Assembly: GCA_937983015.1 (NCBI GenBank)
Contig: CALKAK010000087.1
Span: 1 to 16,927, forward strand
Direction: 5' to 3'
DNA: 16,927 bases
Source of the DNA: an uncultured Bacillaceae bacterium
Lineage (GTDB): Bacteria; Bacillota; Bacilli; Bacillales; Caldibacillaceae
The notes beneath the pieces are model-generated. The model saw only the letters and a program-made list of their open reading frames with translations, did no database searches and had not been told where the DNA came from. Position numbers and translations under genes: made by a program. Shown here piece by piece: positions 1-6,115 of this stretch. Position 1 is the stretch's first letter. Each line of letters opens with the position of its first letter.

Positions 1-140
1 TTTACGGTATTGACGAATAGTTGCTCTCCACTTTAAAGAACGGGGGCTTTTTTTATTATCAGCTTAATTGGAGATGGTAATAAAAAGCGGGAAATTGGGT
101 AACAAATAGACATGAGTACAAATAATAGGAGGAATGGCCA

Positions 141-425
141 ATGGAAGAAGTACAGGTAGGCGAACGGTTCACCATCCTCGATGAAGAAGGATTGGAAAAT
201 GAGTTGGAGGTTTTGGCCACAATGGAGCTAGAAGGGACAACGTATGTAGCGGTCAGTTTTGTCGCAGATCTTGAGACCGAGGATCTCGATGAAATCGATT
301 TATTTTTCCTTAAACTCGATGATGAAGGGGATTTCGTACCGATCGAAGATGATGAGGAATTCGCGAAAATTTCTAATGCCTTCGAACAGCAAATGGCAGA
401 TGATGCGGACGTTGACGAAGAATGA
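141..425 (+). CDS. DUF1292 family protein (YrzB-like)
   Basis: A 94-residue, very acidic small protein of the DUF1292 family, whose biochemical role is unknown. The N-terminal half has the family layout of short beta strands (residues about 8-15, 22-30, 33-41), the first around FTILDEEG. A middle block rich in D and E is followed by an FFLKLDDEGDFVPIEDDEEF segment. The C-terminus ends in an acidic tail. The start is clear: AGGAGG at 127-132 lies 8 bases before ATG. In Bacillus the related yrzB sits between the RuvX-type resolvase gene and the mltG-type gene, but here the next gene downstream is convergent, so the downstream context differs. The family call rests on remembered similarity in length, composition and pattern. 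This copy is divergent from standard YrzB and may be a paralogue. Confidence 0.75.
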   Translation: MEEVQVGERFTILDEEGLENELEVLATMELEGTTYVAVSFVADLETEDLDEIDLFFLKLDDEGDFVPIEDDEEFAKISNAFEQQMADDADVDEE

Positions 426-459
426 GCTCGTTGTCGGTCAAAAACGATCTTTTTCTCGC

Positions 460-750
460 CTAATATAACACCTTCAGTCGTTTTCCGTAAAGTTTCCGGT
501 ACTCATCATGCCCGTGTAAGATTTCTTGAATGATGATGGCGATTGTCTCCCGAAGAAAATGATGAACCGCTTTTTTCGTTGGTAATCGTTTTAGTAGTGC
601 GAGTAGCGATTTGATCGTATCCTGTTCACTTACGACCGCAAGATAATCTTCAAAAGTGACGTAAACATTACTGTAAATTACCTTTTCGTGACGGTCCAAT
701 CCGCATTCTCTCGTTATGAAATCGATCAGTTCATTATAATATAATGACAA
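460..750 (-). CDS. hypothetical protein, 96 aa
   Basis: I do not recognise this protein. It is predicted to be mostly alpha-helical and soluble, with no signal peptide and no cysteine pair. The C-terminal third is basic (HDEYRKLYGKRLKVLY). It starts with TTG at 750, supported by a strong GAGGAGGG (763-770 on the + strand) 8-9 bases upstream, which is the main reason to accept it as a real gene. It is the last gene of the minus-strand run that begins near 4047, 74 bases after the stop of the broken signal peptidase gene. It converges on the DUF1292 gene with only about 34 bases between the two stops. Function unknown. Confidence 0.6.
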   Translation of the reverse strand: MSLYYNELIDFITRECGLDRHEKVIYSNVYVTFEDYLAVVSEQDTIKSLLALLKRLPTKKAVHHFLRETIAIIIQEILHGHDEYRKLYGKRLKVLY

Positions 751-794
751 GGTTTATTTCCCTCCTCGCTCATTTCACACTACCAGCATTGACC

Positions 795-820
795 AAATCG
801 GAGGGAGATAAACCGATTTT
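795..820 (+). terminator. hairpin with T-run on the + side, after the sip stop
   Basis: AAATCGG at 795-801 pairs perfectly with CCGATTT at 813-819 across an 11-base loop, and T residues follow on the + strand. No + strand gene leads into it. On the minus strand it lies just after the signal peptidase stop, but no T-run follows there, so it may act only as an intercistronic mRNA structure between sip and the 96-aa gene. Terminator activity in either direction is uncertain. Confidence 0.35.
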
Positions 821-824
821 TATA

Positions 825-1336
825 TTATGAGTTCAAATGGGTATAAAGAAAGAAGCGCTTCTCCTTTAATGCGTTTTCTTCAATTGGTCCAACTGCCGGA
901 TCGTGGCTATCCCTGCTTGCGCCGGGGATGCGGTTATCGTCCACCAAAAAATAGGAATCATCGGGAATCGTGACCGGTTCTAGATCCCGGGGGAGCCCGT
1001 TCGTATATTCTTCATGTAACGGAATCCTGTTGACGATTACTTGCCCGTTTGTGATTTCAATTGATTCTCCGGGAAGCCCGATTACCCGTTTGATGATCGG
1101 CACACCATGATCTTCGTAGATGACGATATCGCCTCGTTCAGGTGTGAAGGCTATGTAATTGGCGCGCAATATTTGTCCATCTTTCAGTGTGGAGCCATGG
1201 AATTCCCACTGATGATAATGATCCCTACGCGATACCGGAAAACAAAAACGATCATTCCCAAAGTAAGAATAAAAACGAGCCAACTACGGATCGAAGCTGC
1301 CCTCGTTAAAGTAGTATTTTTTGTTGTCTGCATCAT
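825..1336 (-). pseudogene. type I signal peptidase, frameshifted at the catalytic Ser box
   Basis: Two frames together encode one membrane-anchored type I signal peptidase, which would cut signal peptides from exported proteins. Frame one starts at ATG 1336 (or 1333) behind TGGAGGG at 1341-1347. It encodes a hydrophobic anchor (WLVFILTLGMIVFVF) and then GNSMAP, which carries the catalytic serine, followed by His and TGA at 1186-1184. The other frame resumes with TLKDGQ, then RGDIVIYEDH, the catalytic-lysine box IIKRVIGLPGE, and a DNR...SRDSH box near the C-terminus. The canonical SMAPTL is restored if one base is added in the proline codon (CCnACACTG instead of CCACACTG, near 1190-1192), so this is a one-base deletion. 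The joined product would be about 169 aa, a normal length. It lies 44 bases after the epimerase gene in the same run. A sequencing error is possible. An ATG at 1283 opens only the shifted frame and is not a real start. Confidence 0.85.
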
Positions 1337-1380
1337 CTTTCCCTCCAGCAGGTGGACAATGTCGAGGGGGGAAAAATACT

Positions 1381-2292
1381 TTATTTTTCTTCGGACCTCA
1401 ACAAATCTTCCAGGGCACCCTGTAACTCGGGATATTGAAAATGAAAGCCATTTTCCAGCAGAACTTCCGGGAAAACATGTTGCCCCTCGAGAACAAGTTG
1501 ACTTTTTTTACCAAGTAACAGTCGCAGGAAGAACGCTGGTACCGGTAACCAGTGCGGGCGCTTGAGAACATTTGCGACCGTCTTTCCGAAATCGCGCATT
1601 CGTACCGGATTGGGGGCGGTCAGGTTCACCGGTCCAGAAATGTCCGGATTTTGTATGACGAATTCAATCGCCCGGACAACATCGGCTATATGAATCCAGG
1701 AAACCCATTGATCACCTTTACCGATCGTTCCACCAACGAATAACCGGTACGGCAATACCATTAGAGGTAGCGCCCCGCTTTTCCGATCCAGGACAACACC
1801 GAACCGCGTGAGGACTGTACGAATACCTAAATTCTGTGCCTGGAGGGCTTTCTTTTCCCAGTCGGTTACCGTTTTTCCAAGAAAATCGCAAGATACGACC
1901 TGTGATCTTTCCGTGTAAATCGCATCCCGCCTAGTAGGGTAAATACCGATCGCGCTCGCATTGATCAGGACCCCGGGTTTTTTAGGAAGTGCCTCCATAA
2001 TCCGCAACACTTCGTCTGTCGTTTTCATCCTGCTTTGATAGATCTGTTTTTGATGATTTTTATCCCAGCGACCTGCGTTGATCGATGTTCCCGCCAAATT
2101 GATCCAAACATCTACATGCAGCAGTTCTTGTTCTGGCTGTGCATCCGCTACCAACCAACGTACATACCTTACCCCGTCATTTGAATATCTTGGGAATCGA
2201 GTCAAAACGGTCACAGAGAGATTTTTTTGTCGGAAATACTCCGATAAATTCCTGCCGATGAGACCAGTACCTCCGCTGATCACGATATGCAT
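1381..2292 (-). CDS. TIGR01777 family NAD(P)-binding epimerase (YfhF-like)
   Basis: A 303-residue member of the atypical short-chain dehydrogenase/reductase group TIGR01777, related to B. subtilis YfhF. It is a cytosolic nucleotide-sugar-epimerase-like enzyme whose physiological substrate is not established. The N-terminal Rossmann motif GGTGLIG is at residues 7-13. INLAGTSI (about 64-71) and INASAIGIYP are family signatures, WVSWIHIADVV is typical, and the C-terminal part after about residue 240 matches the DUF1731 extension. Length is normal. The start is ATG 2292 with GGAGGAAGG just upstream. It overlaps the stop of the preceding gene in a TAATG junction, so translational coupling with the secreted-protein genes is likely. 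The reading frame is intact. Confidence 0.9.
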   Translation of the reverse strand: MHIVISGGTGLIGRNLSEYFRQKNLSVTVLTRFPRYSNDGVRYVRWLVADAQPEQELLHVDVWINLAGTSINAGRWDKNHQKQIYQSRMKTTDEVLRIMEALPKKPGVLINASAIGIYPTRRDAIYTERSQVVSCDFLGKTVTDWEKKALQAQNLGIRTVLTRFGVVLDRKSGALPLMVLPYRLFVGGTIGKGDQWVSWIHIADVVRAIEFVIQNPDISGPVNLTAPNPVRMRDFGKTVANVLKRPHWLPVPAFFLRLLLGKKSQLVLEGQHVFPEVLLENGFHFQYPELQGALEDLLRSEEK

Positions 2293-2774
2293 TATCCTTC
2301 CTCCATATTGTAGTTCCGTTCATTTTTACTTTCCTCGGGTGCGTTCAGTTTAGCACGAACTTGTTCCATTTCGGCGACCGCCCGTTGGACGATTTGATCC
2401 AGCTCTTTTAGGATGTCCCCTTTTTTCTTTTCATCATTGAACTCGTTATGGAGAATGATTTCGTCGGCATATTCTTTAATACGGGCGACCCTTTTTTCAA
2501 TTTCCGCATCGGTAAAAGCGGCGAGTTCCGCTTCAACCTGTGTCATTTCCTTTTTAATGTAAGACTGGATGCGTTCGATTTGCTTCTCTTTTTCATGGTT
2601 GATCGCGGCATCGATTTTTTCGATGGCTTCTAGTTGTTTTTTATCAAACCAACTGCGCAGTACGGCTTCTAAATCGTAGCCGGCGATTGCCGGTTGCACT
2701 TGAAGAAACAGGAATGTACCGGTTAAAAGAAGGGTTATAAATAAAATTCTTCTTTTTCTGAAAAAAACCTGCAA
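2292..2774 (-). CDS. small exported helical protein (orfC of a secreted-protein cluster)
   Basis: Function not recognised. The most likely start is TTG at 2774: GGAGGTGAT (2787-2779), a perfect anti-Shine-Dalgarno match, lies 4-8 bases upstream. The frame is also open to an ATG at 2840, but that codon overlaps the stop of the gene before it and lacks such a site. From TTG the product is 160 aa: a basic FFRKRRI, a hydrophobic segment (ILFITLLLTGTFLFLQV), a signal-peptidase-like AIA site, then about 125 residues of charged amphipathic helix rich in E, K, I and A. The mature N-terminus, LEAVLRSWFDKKQLEAIEKI, resembles the same region of the upstream product (IGEQLKAWYQALFEQKSEEI), which suggests a paralogous pair. 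The stop overlaps the epimerase start. Confidence 0.75.
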   Translation of the reverse strand: MQVFFRKRRILFITLLLTGTFLFLQVQPAIAGYDLEAVLRSWFDKKQLEAIEKIDAAINHEKEKQIERIQSYIKKEMTQVEAELAAFTDAEIEKRVARIKEYADEIILHNEFNDEKKKGDILKELDQIVQRAVAEMEQVRAKLNAPEESKNERNYNMEEG

Positions 2775-2778
2775 GAAT

Positions 2779-2787
2779 ATCACCTCC
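2779..2787 (-). promoter_or_regulatory. perfect Shine-Dalgarno deciding the TTG start of orfC
   Basis: On the minus strand this reads GGAGGTGAT, complementary over nine bases to the 3' end of Bacillus 16S rRNA. It places translation start at TTG 2774-2772 rather than at ATG 2840. Confidence 0.8.
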
Positions 2788-2788
2788 A

Positions 2789-2823
2789 AAAATAAAGGGG
2801 GAGGGTCAAAAAAGACCCTCTCC
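2789..2823 (-). terminator. intercistronic hairpin with T-rich tract (possible attenuator)
   Basis: A 10-bp stem (2814-2823 with 2798-2807, one G-T pair) closes a six-base A/T loop. On the minus strand it is followed by a T-rich tract (CTTTATTTTTGG) that runs into the ribosome binding site of orfC. It begins about 10 bases after the stop of orfB. This is the form of a weak intrinsic terminator, so orfB may be made in excess of orfC and the genes beyond it. Reduced downstream expression is inferred, not shown. Confidence 0.6.
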
Positions 2824-2832
2824 ATGATGCTA

Positions 2833-3615
2833 TTAGTCATTCCCGAGATTTCTTATCACTTCATCCATGGCAGCGAGAGCTTCCGCTTCTAATTCAGCCG
2901 CGATATTAGAGAGAATCGTTTGCTGTTCCGCAACGAGCCGCTCTTTTATTTGCTCGACTTCTTCAAACACTTCTTCGTATATTCTTTCTAATTCGTTTAA
3001 TAAGTTACTATTAACAGTATTAACGTTCTTTTCCACTTCCACACGGATTTCTGCTTTGGCCTGCTCAATAGCCTTCTCAAGTTCTTGCACAGCTTGTTCT
3101 CTGGCTTGCGTTAATTCCTGGATGATATAATTTTGTGCATCTTGACCGACGGCATTCGTATGTGCTTTTAATCCGTTTTCGGCCTGTTTCAGTCCCTCCT
3201 CAGCAACACGGTGAATTTCTCGATACCCCACTAAATAAACTTGATAAAAATCATACTCCACGTTTCTTAAAATATCTTCTTTCGCTTCTTCGAGATTTTG
3301 GAGATGCTGTAACTTGGCTCGTTCGATGTTCGATAGAGCAGTTGTTGTTACTTGATCGCGGGTTGCTTCGATTTCTTCAGTTGCTTCATTGGCGATGGCA
3401 TTAAAATCTTCAATGGCTTCGGCTCTTTTATCCTCGATTTTTTCATCTAATTTCGCGAAAATTTCTTCGCTTTTTTGTTCGAATAAAGCCTGATACCATG
3501 CTTTGAGTTGTTCGCCGATGTTGGTGTTCGCAAATGCGTAGGTGGTCCCCAGTAACAGGACTGCCAGTAAAGATCCTACAATGATCTTTCCTTTGACGGT
3601 TTTCACGATTTGCAC
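2833..3615 (-). CDS. exported coiled-coil protein (orfB of a secreted-protein cluster)
   Basis: Function not recognised. It is 260 aa from GTG 3615, with AGGAGG at 3622-3627 seven bases upstream. The N-terminus is a signal peptide: KTVKGK, the hydrophobic core IIVGSLLAVLLLGTTYA, and an A-F-A cleavage site near residue 29. The rest is almost continuous charged amphipathic helix with strong coiled-coil character (for example residues about 50-110 and 160-255), rich in E, A, K and Q and free of cysteine. The mature N-terminus, with L..WY...F..K...I..KLDEKI, resembles that of orfC. It lies 18 bases after orfA in the same run. A structural, surface or periplasmic-side scaffold role is possible but unproven. 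Confidence 0.75.
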   Translation of the reverse strand: MQIVKTVKGKIIVGSLLAVLLLGTTYAFANTNIGEQLKAWYQALFEQKSEEIFAKLDEKIEDKRAEAIEDFNAIANEATEEIEATRDQVTTTALSNIERAKLQHLQNLEEAKEDILRNVEYDFYQVYLVGYREIHRVAEEGLKQAENGLKAHTNAVGQDAQNYIIQELTQAREQAVQELEKAIEQAKAEIRVEVEKNVNTVNSNLLNELERIYEEVFEEVEQIKERLVAEQQTILSNIAAELEAEALAAMDEVIRNLGND

Positions 3616-3633
3616 GGAAGATCCTCCTTTAAG

Positions 3634-4047
3634 TTATTCTTCTGTGTTCATTTCAAGCAAAACTTCTATTGCCGCTTTGTACATCTCCTCTTCAAGTTCA
3701 CCTTGTTTTCGTTCTTTGTAATTTATCAGTTGATCGGGTTTTAGCTTTTGGGCTGAGTCTTGTAGATGTTCAAGAAGGCTTTCATGATAGATTTGTAGCT
3801 TCTCCTTTGTATCAATGATCATTATATTAGAAAGTTCATGAATCTCCTTTTCACTGGCAAGGACCAAAGATGCGCAGGTTAGATCGTATTCGCTTAATAA
3901 TTGCTCGGTGGTTATCAATTCATTTGGCGGAGAAAGCTTAAGATTTAAAAGGCTGTGGTGTTCATGTTCTACTGAGAAGGCAACACCGGCAATACAAAGA
4001 AATGATGATAAAAGGGCAATGAGGACACTCGTGACTTTCTTCAGCAT
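3634..4047 (-). CDS. small exported protein (orfA of a secreted-protein cluster)
   Basis: Function not recognised. It is 137 aa from ATG 4047, with AAAGGATG just upstream. The signal peptide is clear: MLKK, then VTSVLIALLSSFLCIAGVAFS. A Cys at position 18 lies in FLCIAG, which is not a good lipobox because the residue after Cys is Ile and the hydrophobic stretch continues. The mature part has a His-rich start (HEHH), a single further Cys (LTCASL) and a mainly helical C-terminal half (residues about 70-135) rich in E, K and L. It is the first gene of the minus-strand run, 18 bases before orfB. Its tail is helical like orfB and orfC, but direct similarity is not obvious. Confidence 0.7.
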   Translation of the reverse strand: MLKKVTSVLIALLSSFLCIAGVAFSVEHEHHSLLNLKLSPPNELITTEQLLSEYDLTCASLVLASEKEIHELSNIMIIDTKEKLQIYHESLLEHLQDSAQKLKPDQLINYKERKQGELEEEMYKAAIEVLLEMNTEE

Positions 4048-4080
4048 TCACCATCCTTTCTTCCCAATGCTTCATGATTA

Positions 4081-4092
4081 ACAAATATTTGT
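4081..4092. repeat. 12-bp perfect palindrome upstream of orfA
   Basis: ACAAATATTTGT is its own reverse complement and lies 34 bases before the orfA start. A dimeric repressor could bind here, but an AT-rich 12-mer palindrome may also arise by chance. Confidence 0.4.
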
Positions 4093-4102
4093 AGAATCGT
4101 AT

Positions 4103-4128
4103 TGAATATAAAAGAATGAATATAAAAG
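4103..4128. repeat. tandem direct repeat, 12-base unit
   Basis: TGAATATAAAAG occurs at 4103-4114 and again at 4117-4128, a 14-base period, next to the palindrome and upstream of orfA. It could be paired protein sites, or it may only reflect local AT richness. Confidence 0.4.
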
Positions 4129-4221
4129 GTAAAATCCAGAAAATAAATATAATCGTCTAGTATTTTCTCTTTTTCGTGATTTTTCTTTAAAATTCTTAAA
4201 ATTTTACTAAATTGAAAAAAG

Positions 4222-4269
4222 GTTCACAAGAACTATAAAAGTCAGAAAATTAACACTAAATTTGTGAAC
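4222..4269. repeat. inverted repeat GTTCACAA ... TTGTGAAC
   Basis: Perfect 8-base arms at 4222-4229 and 4262-4269 are separated by 32 bases. Each arm looks like a half-site of a Rex-type box (TTGTGAA/TTCACAA), but the halves are everted and too far apart for a canonical site. Confidence 0.35.
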
Positions 4270-4342
4270 GAATTACCCGAATTATCTATTGATGAAAACT
4301 AAAAATTAGGTCTTTCTTCATCTATCATCAGGAAGTAAATTT

Positions 4343-4371
4343 TTGCCACGATTTTCAGGATTTGTTATAGT
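4343..4371 (+). promoter_or_regulatory. sigma-A-like promoter of the KAS-II gene
   Basis: TTGCCA (4343-4348) and TATAGT (4366-4371) are separated by exactly 17 bases, each differing from consensus at one or two positions. The predicted transcript starts about 50 bases before the ATG. No FapR-like TTAGTACC operator was seen. Confidence 0.65.
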
Positions 4372-4426
4372 GAAAGAAACGAAGAGTGCTGGTTAAAAGA
4401 TAAAAAAGAGAGGTAAGGGGTTTGAA

Positions 4427-5653
4427 ATGCGAAGGGTCGTCGTGACGGGGATGGGAATTATTTCGCCATTGGGAAACGATGTGGAAACTTTCTGGAAGAA
4501 TTTAATCGCTGGAAGATCAGGGGTAAAAAAATTATATGGTGAAGAATTTGCGAATATCAAAACACAAATCGCCGCTTATATTGAGGATTTCCAGCTGGAT
4601 TCATATTTGGAACCGAAAGAAGCGAAACGATATGACCTATATATCCAATACGCTTATGCGGCCGCGCTTCAAGCGTTAAAAGAAGCGGAGGTCGATCTAA
4701 ATACGATCGATAGGGAACGGGTCGGTGTATTTATCGGATCAGGCGTTGGTGGAATCCATACTTTACTAGATAACCACGAAATTTTCCAAAATAGAGGGCC
4801 AAACCGAGTTTCACCCTTTCTCGTTCCGACCATGATCAGTAACATGGCTGCCGGTTTTATTGCCATAAAAACCGGTTTTAAAGGTCCGAGCTATGCACCG
4901 GTTTCCGCCTGTGCAACCGGAAATCAGGCGATCGGTGAAGCGTATTTAAATATCGTGCATGGATACTCGGATGCAATTCTTGCGGGTGGCTCGGAAGCGG
5001 TGATTCACCCATTGACCATCGCCGGTTTTTCCAGGATGCGGGCCTTATCGACGCGAAATGATGAACCAGAGAAGGCGTCCCGCCCCTTTGATAAGAACCG
5101 TGACGGTTTCGTTGTTGGTGAAGGAGCGGGTGTGTTATTTCTCGAAGAATATGAGCATGCCAAAAATCGCGGGGCGAATATTCTCGCGGAAATCATCGGT
5201 TATGGTTTAACGACGGATGCCCACCATATTACCGCACCGGATTACAGTGGGGCAGTCCGGGCCATGCAACTGGCGATCACTATGGCCGGGGTCACACCCG
5301 ACAAAGTGGACTATATCAACGCCCATGCGACCGGCACACCTACGGGTGATGTATCAGAAACGAAGGCGATCAAAGAAGTATTTGGTGAACATGCCTATCG
5401 CCTGAAGGTCAGTTCGACAAAATCGATGACCGGTCATATGTTCGGGGCTGCAGGAGCGGCAGAAGCGATCGCCACGATTAAAAGTTTGCAAGAGCAGATC
5501 ATTCCACCAACGATTAATTTAGATGAACCCGATCCGGAATGCGATCTTGACTATGTTCCGCACCGTGCGATCGAAGCGAATGTTGAAATTGCTTTATCCA
5601 ATGCATTTGGCTTCGGCGGGCATAATGCTGTCATCGCTTTAAAAAGGTTTTAA
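4427..5653 (+). CDS. fabF: beta-ketoacyl-ACP synthase II (KAS-II, FabF family)
   Basis: This 408-residue thiolase-fold enzyme condenses malonyl-ACP with acyl-ACP in fatty-acid chain elongation, in the cytosol. The active site is complete: nucleophile Cys162 in VSACATGNQ, His300 in NAHATGTPTGD, Lys332 in STKSMTG and His337 in GHMFGAAGAAE. The C-terminal glycine loop NAFGFGGHN is also present. Length and spacing match the family (E. coli FabF 413 aa, Cys163). The start at ATG 4427 has AAGGGG at 4415-4420 six bases upstream. It is transcribed alone from a good promoter and ends at a strong terminator, with no acyl carrier protein, FabH or other fatty-acid gene beside it. It could therefore be a second copy or a specialised KAS-II paralogue. 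Enzyme class is near certain; the exact physiological role is less so. Confidence 0.9.
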   Translation: MRRVVVTGMGIISPLGNDVETFWKNLIAGRSGVKKLYGEEFANIKTQIAAYIEDFQLDSYLEPKEAKRYDLYIQYAYAAALQALKEAEVDLNTIDRERVGVFIGSGVGGIHTLLDNHEIFQNRGPNRVSPFLVPTMISNMAAGFIAIKTGFKGPSYAPVSACATGNQAIGEAYLNIVHGYSDAILAGGSEAVIHPLTIAGFSRMRALSTRNDEPEKASRPFDKNRDGFVVGEGAGVLFLEEYEHAKNRGANILAEIIGYGLTTDAHHITAPDYSGAVRAMQLAITMAGVTPDKVDYINAHATGTPTGDVSETKAIKEVFGEHAYRLKVSSTKSMTGHMFGAAGAAEAIATIKSLQEQIIPPTINLDEPDPECDLDYVPHRAIEANVEIALSNAFGFGGHNAVIALKRF

Positions 5654-5744
5654 TATTTAAACTATTACTTTTTCCCGGAGCACGATTGGATTCATACAAA
5701 TAACAGGTCTTCTTAATATATTCATGGTGTATGATGAAGCAGGC

Positions 5745-5780
5745 AAAAAGCATTCATCACAGGAGTGGTGGATGCTTTTT
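5745..5780 (+). terminator. rho-independent terminator of the KAS-II gene
   Basis: A 16-bp stem (5745-5760 with 5765-5780, two G-T pairs) closes an AGGA loop, and the right arm ends in TTTTT. It lies about 90 bases after the stop. Confidence 0.85.
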
Positions 5781-6115
5781 CATATTAAAAAGACGCTTTT
5801 TCCAATTTTAAAAAAATCTGTTCGCTTTTTGAGTGAAACGAAAAATTTGCTTTAGAATATATACTGGCTTAAAAATCAAATTTGTTTTGCAAAATTTAAT
5901 CGCTAAATAAGACCCGGGAAATTACCCTTTTTGTTTCTGATCATCCTGAGCTCAACATTATATCGATGAATCTTGTCCAAAGCATGAATTTTCATCACCA
6001 GTTCTTGCAATTGCTGATGGTTTCTATTATTCTAAAAATACTATTTTTCAACGAACTTACATACATAAACATCTTTTTATAAATTGGAAATGACGATCAA
6101 CGGGGAGGGTGTACG
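5781..6115. other. AT-rich region upstream of gdhA
   Basis: No gene was seen. Two weak sigma-A-like promoters point right. TTGAGT (5829-5834), an 18-base gap and TAGAAT (5853-5858) form one. TTGCAA (6005-6010), a 17-base gap and TATTCT (6028-6033) form the other. The second would give a leader of about 75 bases. The length leaves room for regulator sites, but no clear operator or riboswitch was recognised. Confidence 0.45.
6005..6033 (+). promoter_or_regulatory. candidate promoter of gdhA
   Basis: TTGCAA and TATTCT are separated by 17 bases, and each matches sigma-A consensus at four of six positions. Its distance from the gene is reasonable. It is weak, so activation by a regulator is possible. 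Confidence 0.4.

Larger units (their letters stand above)
4048..4426. other. AT-rich divergent intergenic region
   Basis: This 379-base gap lies between the minus-strand secreted-protein cluster and the KAS-II gene. It holds a perfect palindrome (4081-4092), a 12-base tandem repeat (4103-4128), an inverted repeat (4222-4269) and a sigma-A-like promoter for the ketosynthase. No convincing sigma-A promoter for the minus-strand cluster was found, and no open reading frame with a ribosome binding site. Confidence 0.6.

Noticed and set aside
1..60. Terminator of a gene to the left of the window
   Set aside because: GGGGGC followed by a T-run is present at about 43-56, but no matching left arm was found in the visible sequence.
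425..460. Shared terminator between the DUF1292 gene and the 96-aa gene
   Set aside because: Only an AAAAA/TTTTT pairing around CGATC is visible, with no GC stem.
1186..1283. ATG at 1283 as the start of a complete signal peptidase
   Set aside because: The first 30 or so residues from this ATG are the out-of-frame reading of the real anchor; the true N-terminus with SMAP is in the other frame.
1107..1565. Open frame of 152 codons on the + strand opposite the epimerase and signal peptidase genes
   Set aside because: No ribosome binding site; it is antisense to two recognised genes and its translation has no family-like pattern.
4222..4269. Canonical Rex operator
   Set aside because: The half-sites are in everted order and 32 bases apart instead of the adjacent TTGTGAA-N4-TTCACAA form.
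4300..4426. FapR operator upstream of the KAS-II gene
   Set aside because: No TTAGTACC-like sequence could be found around the promoter.
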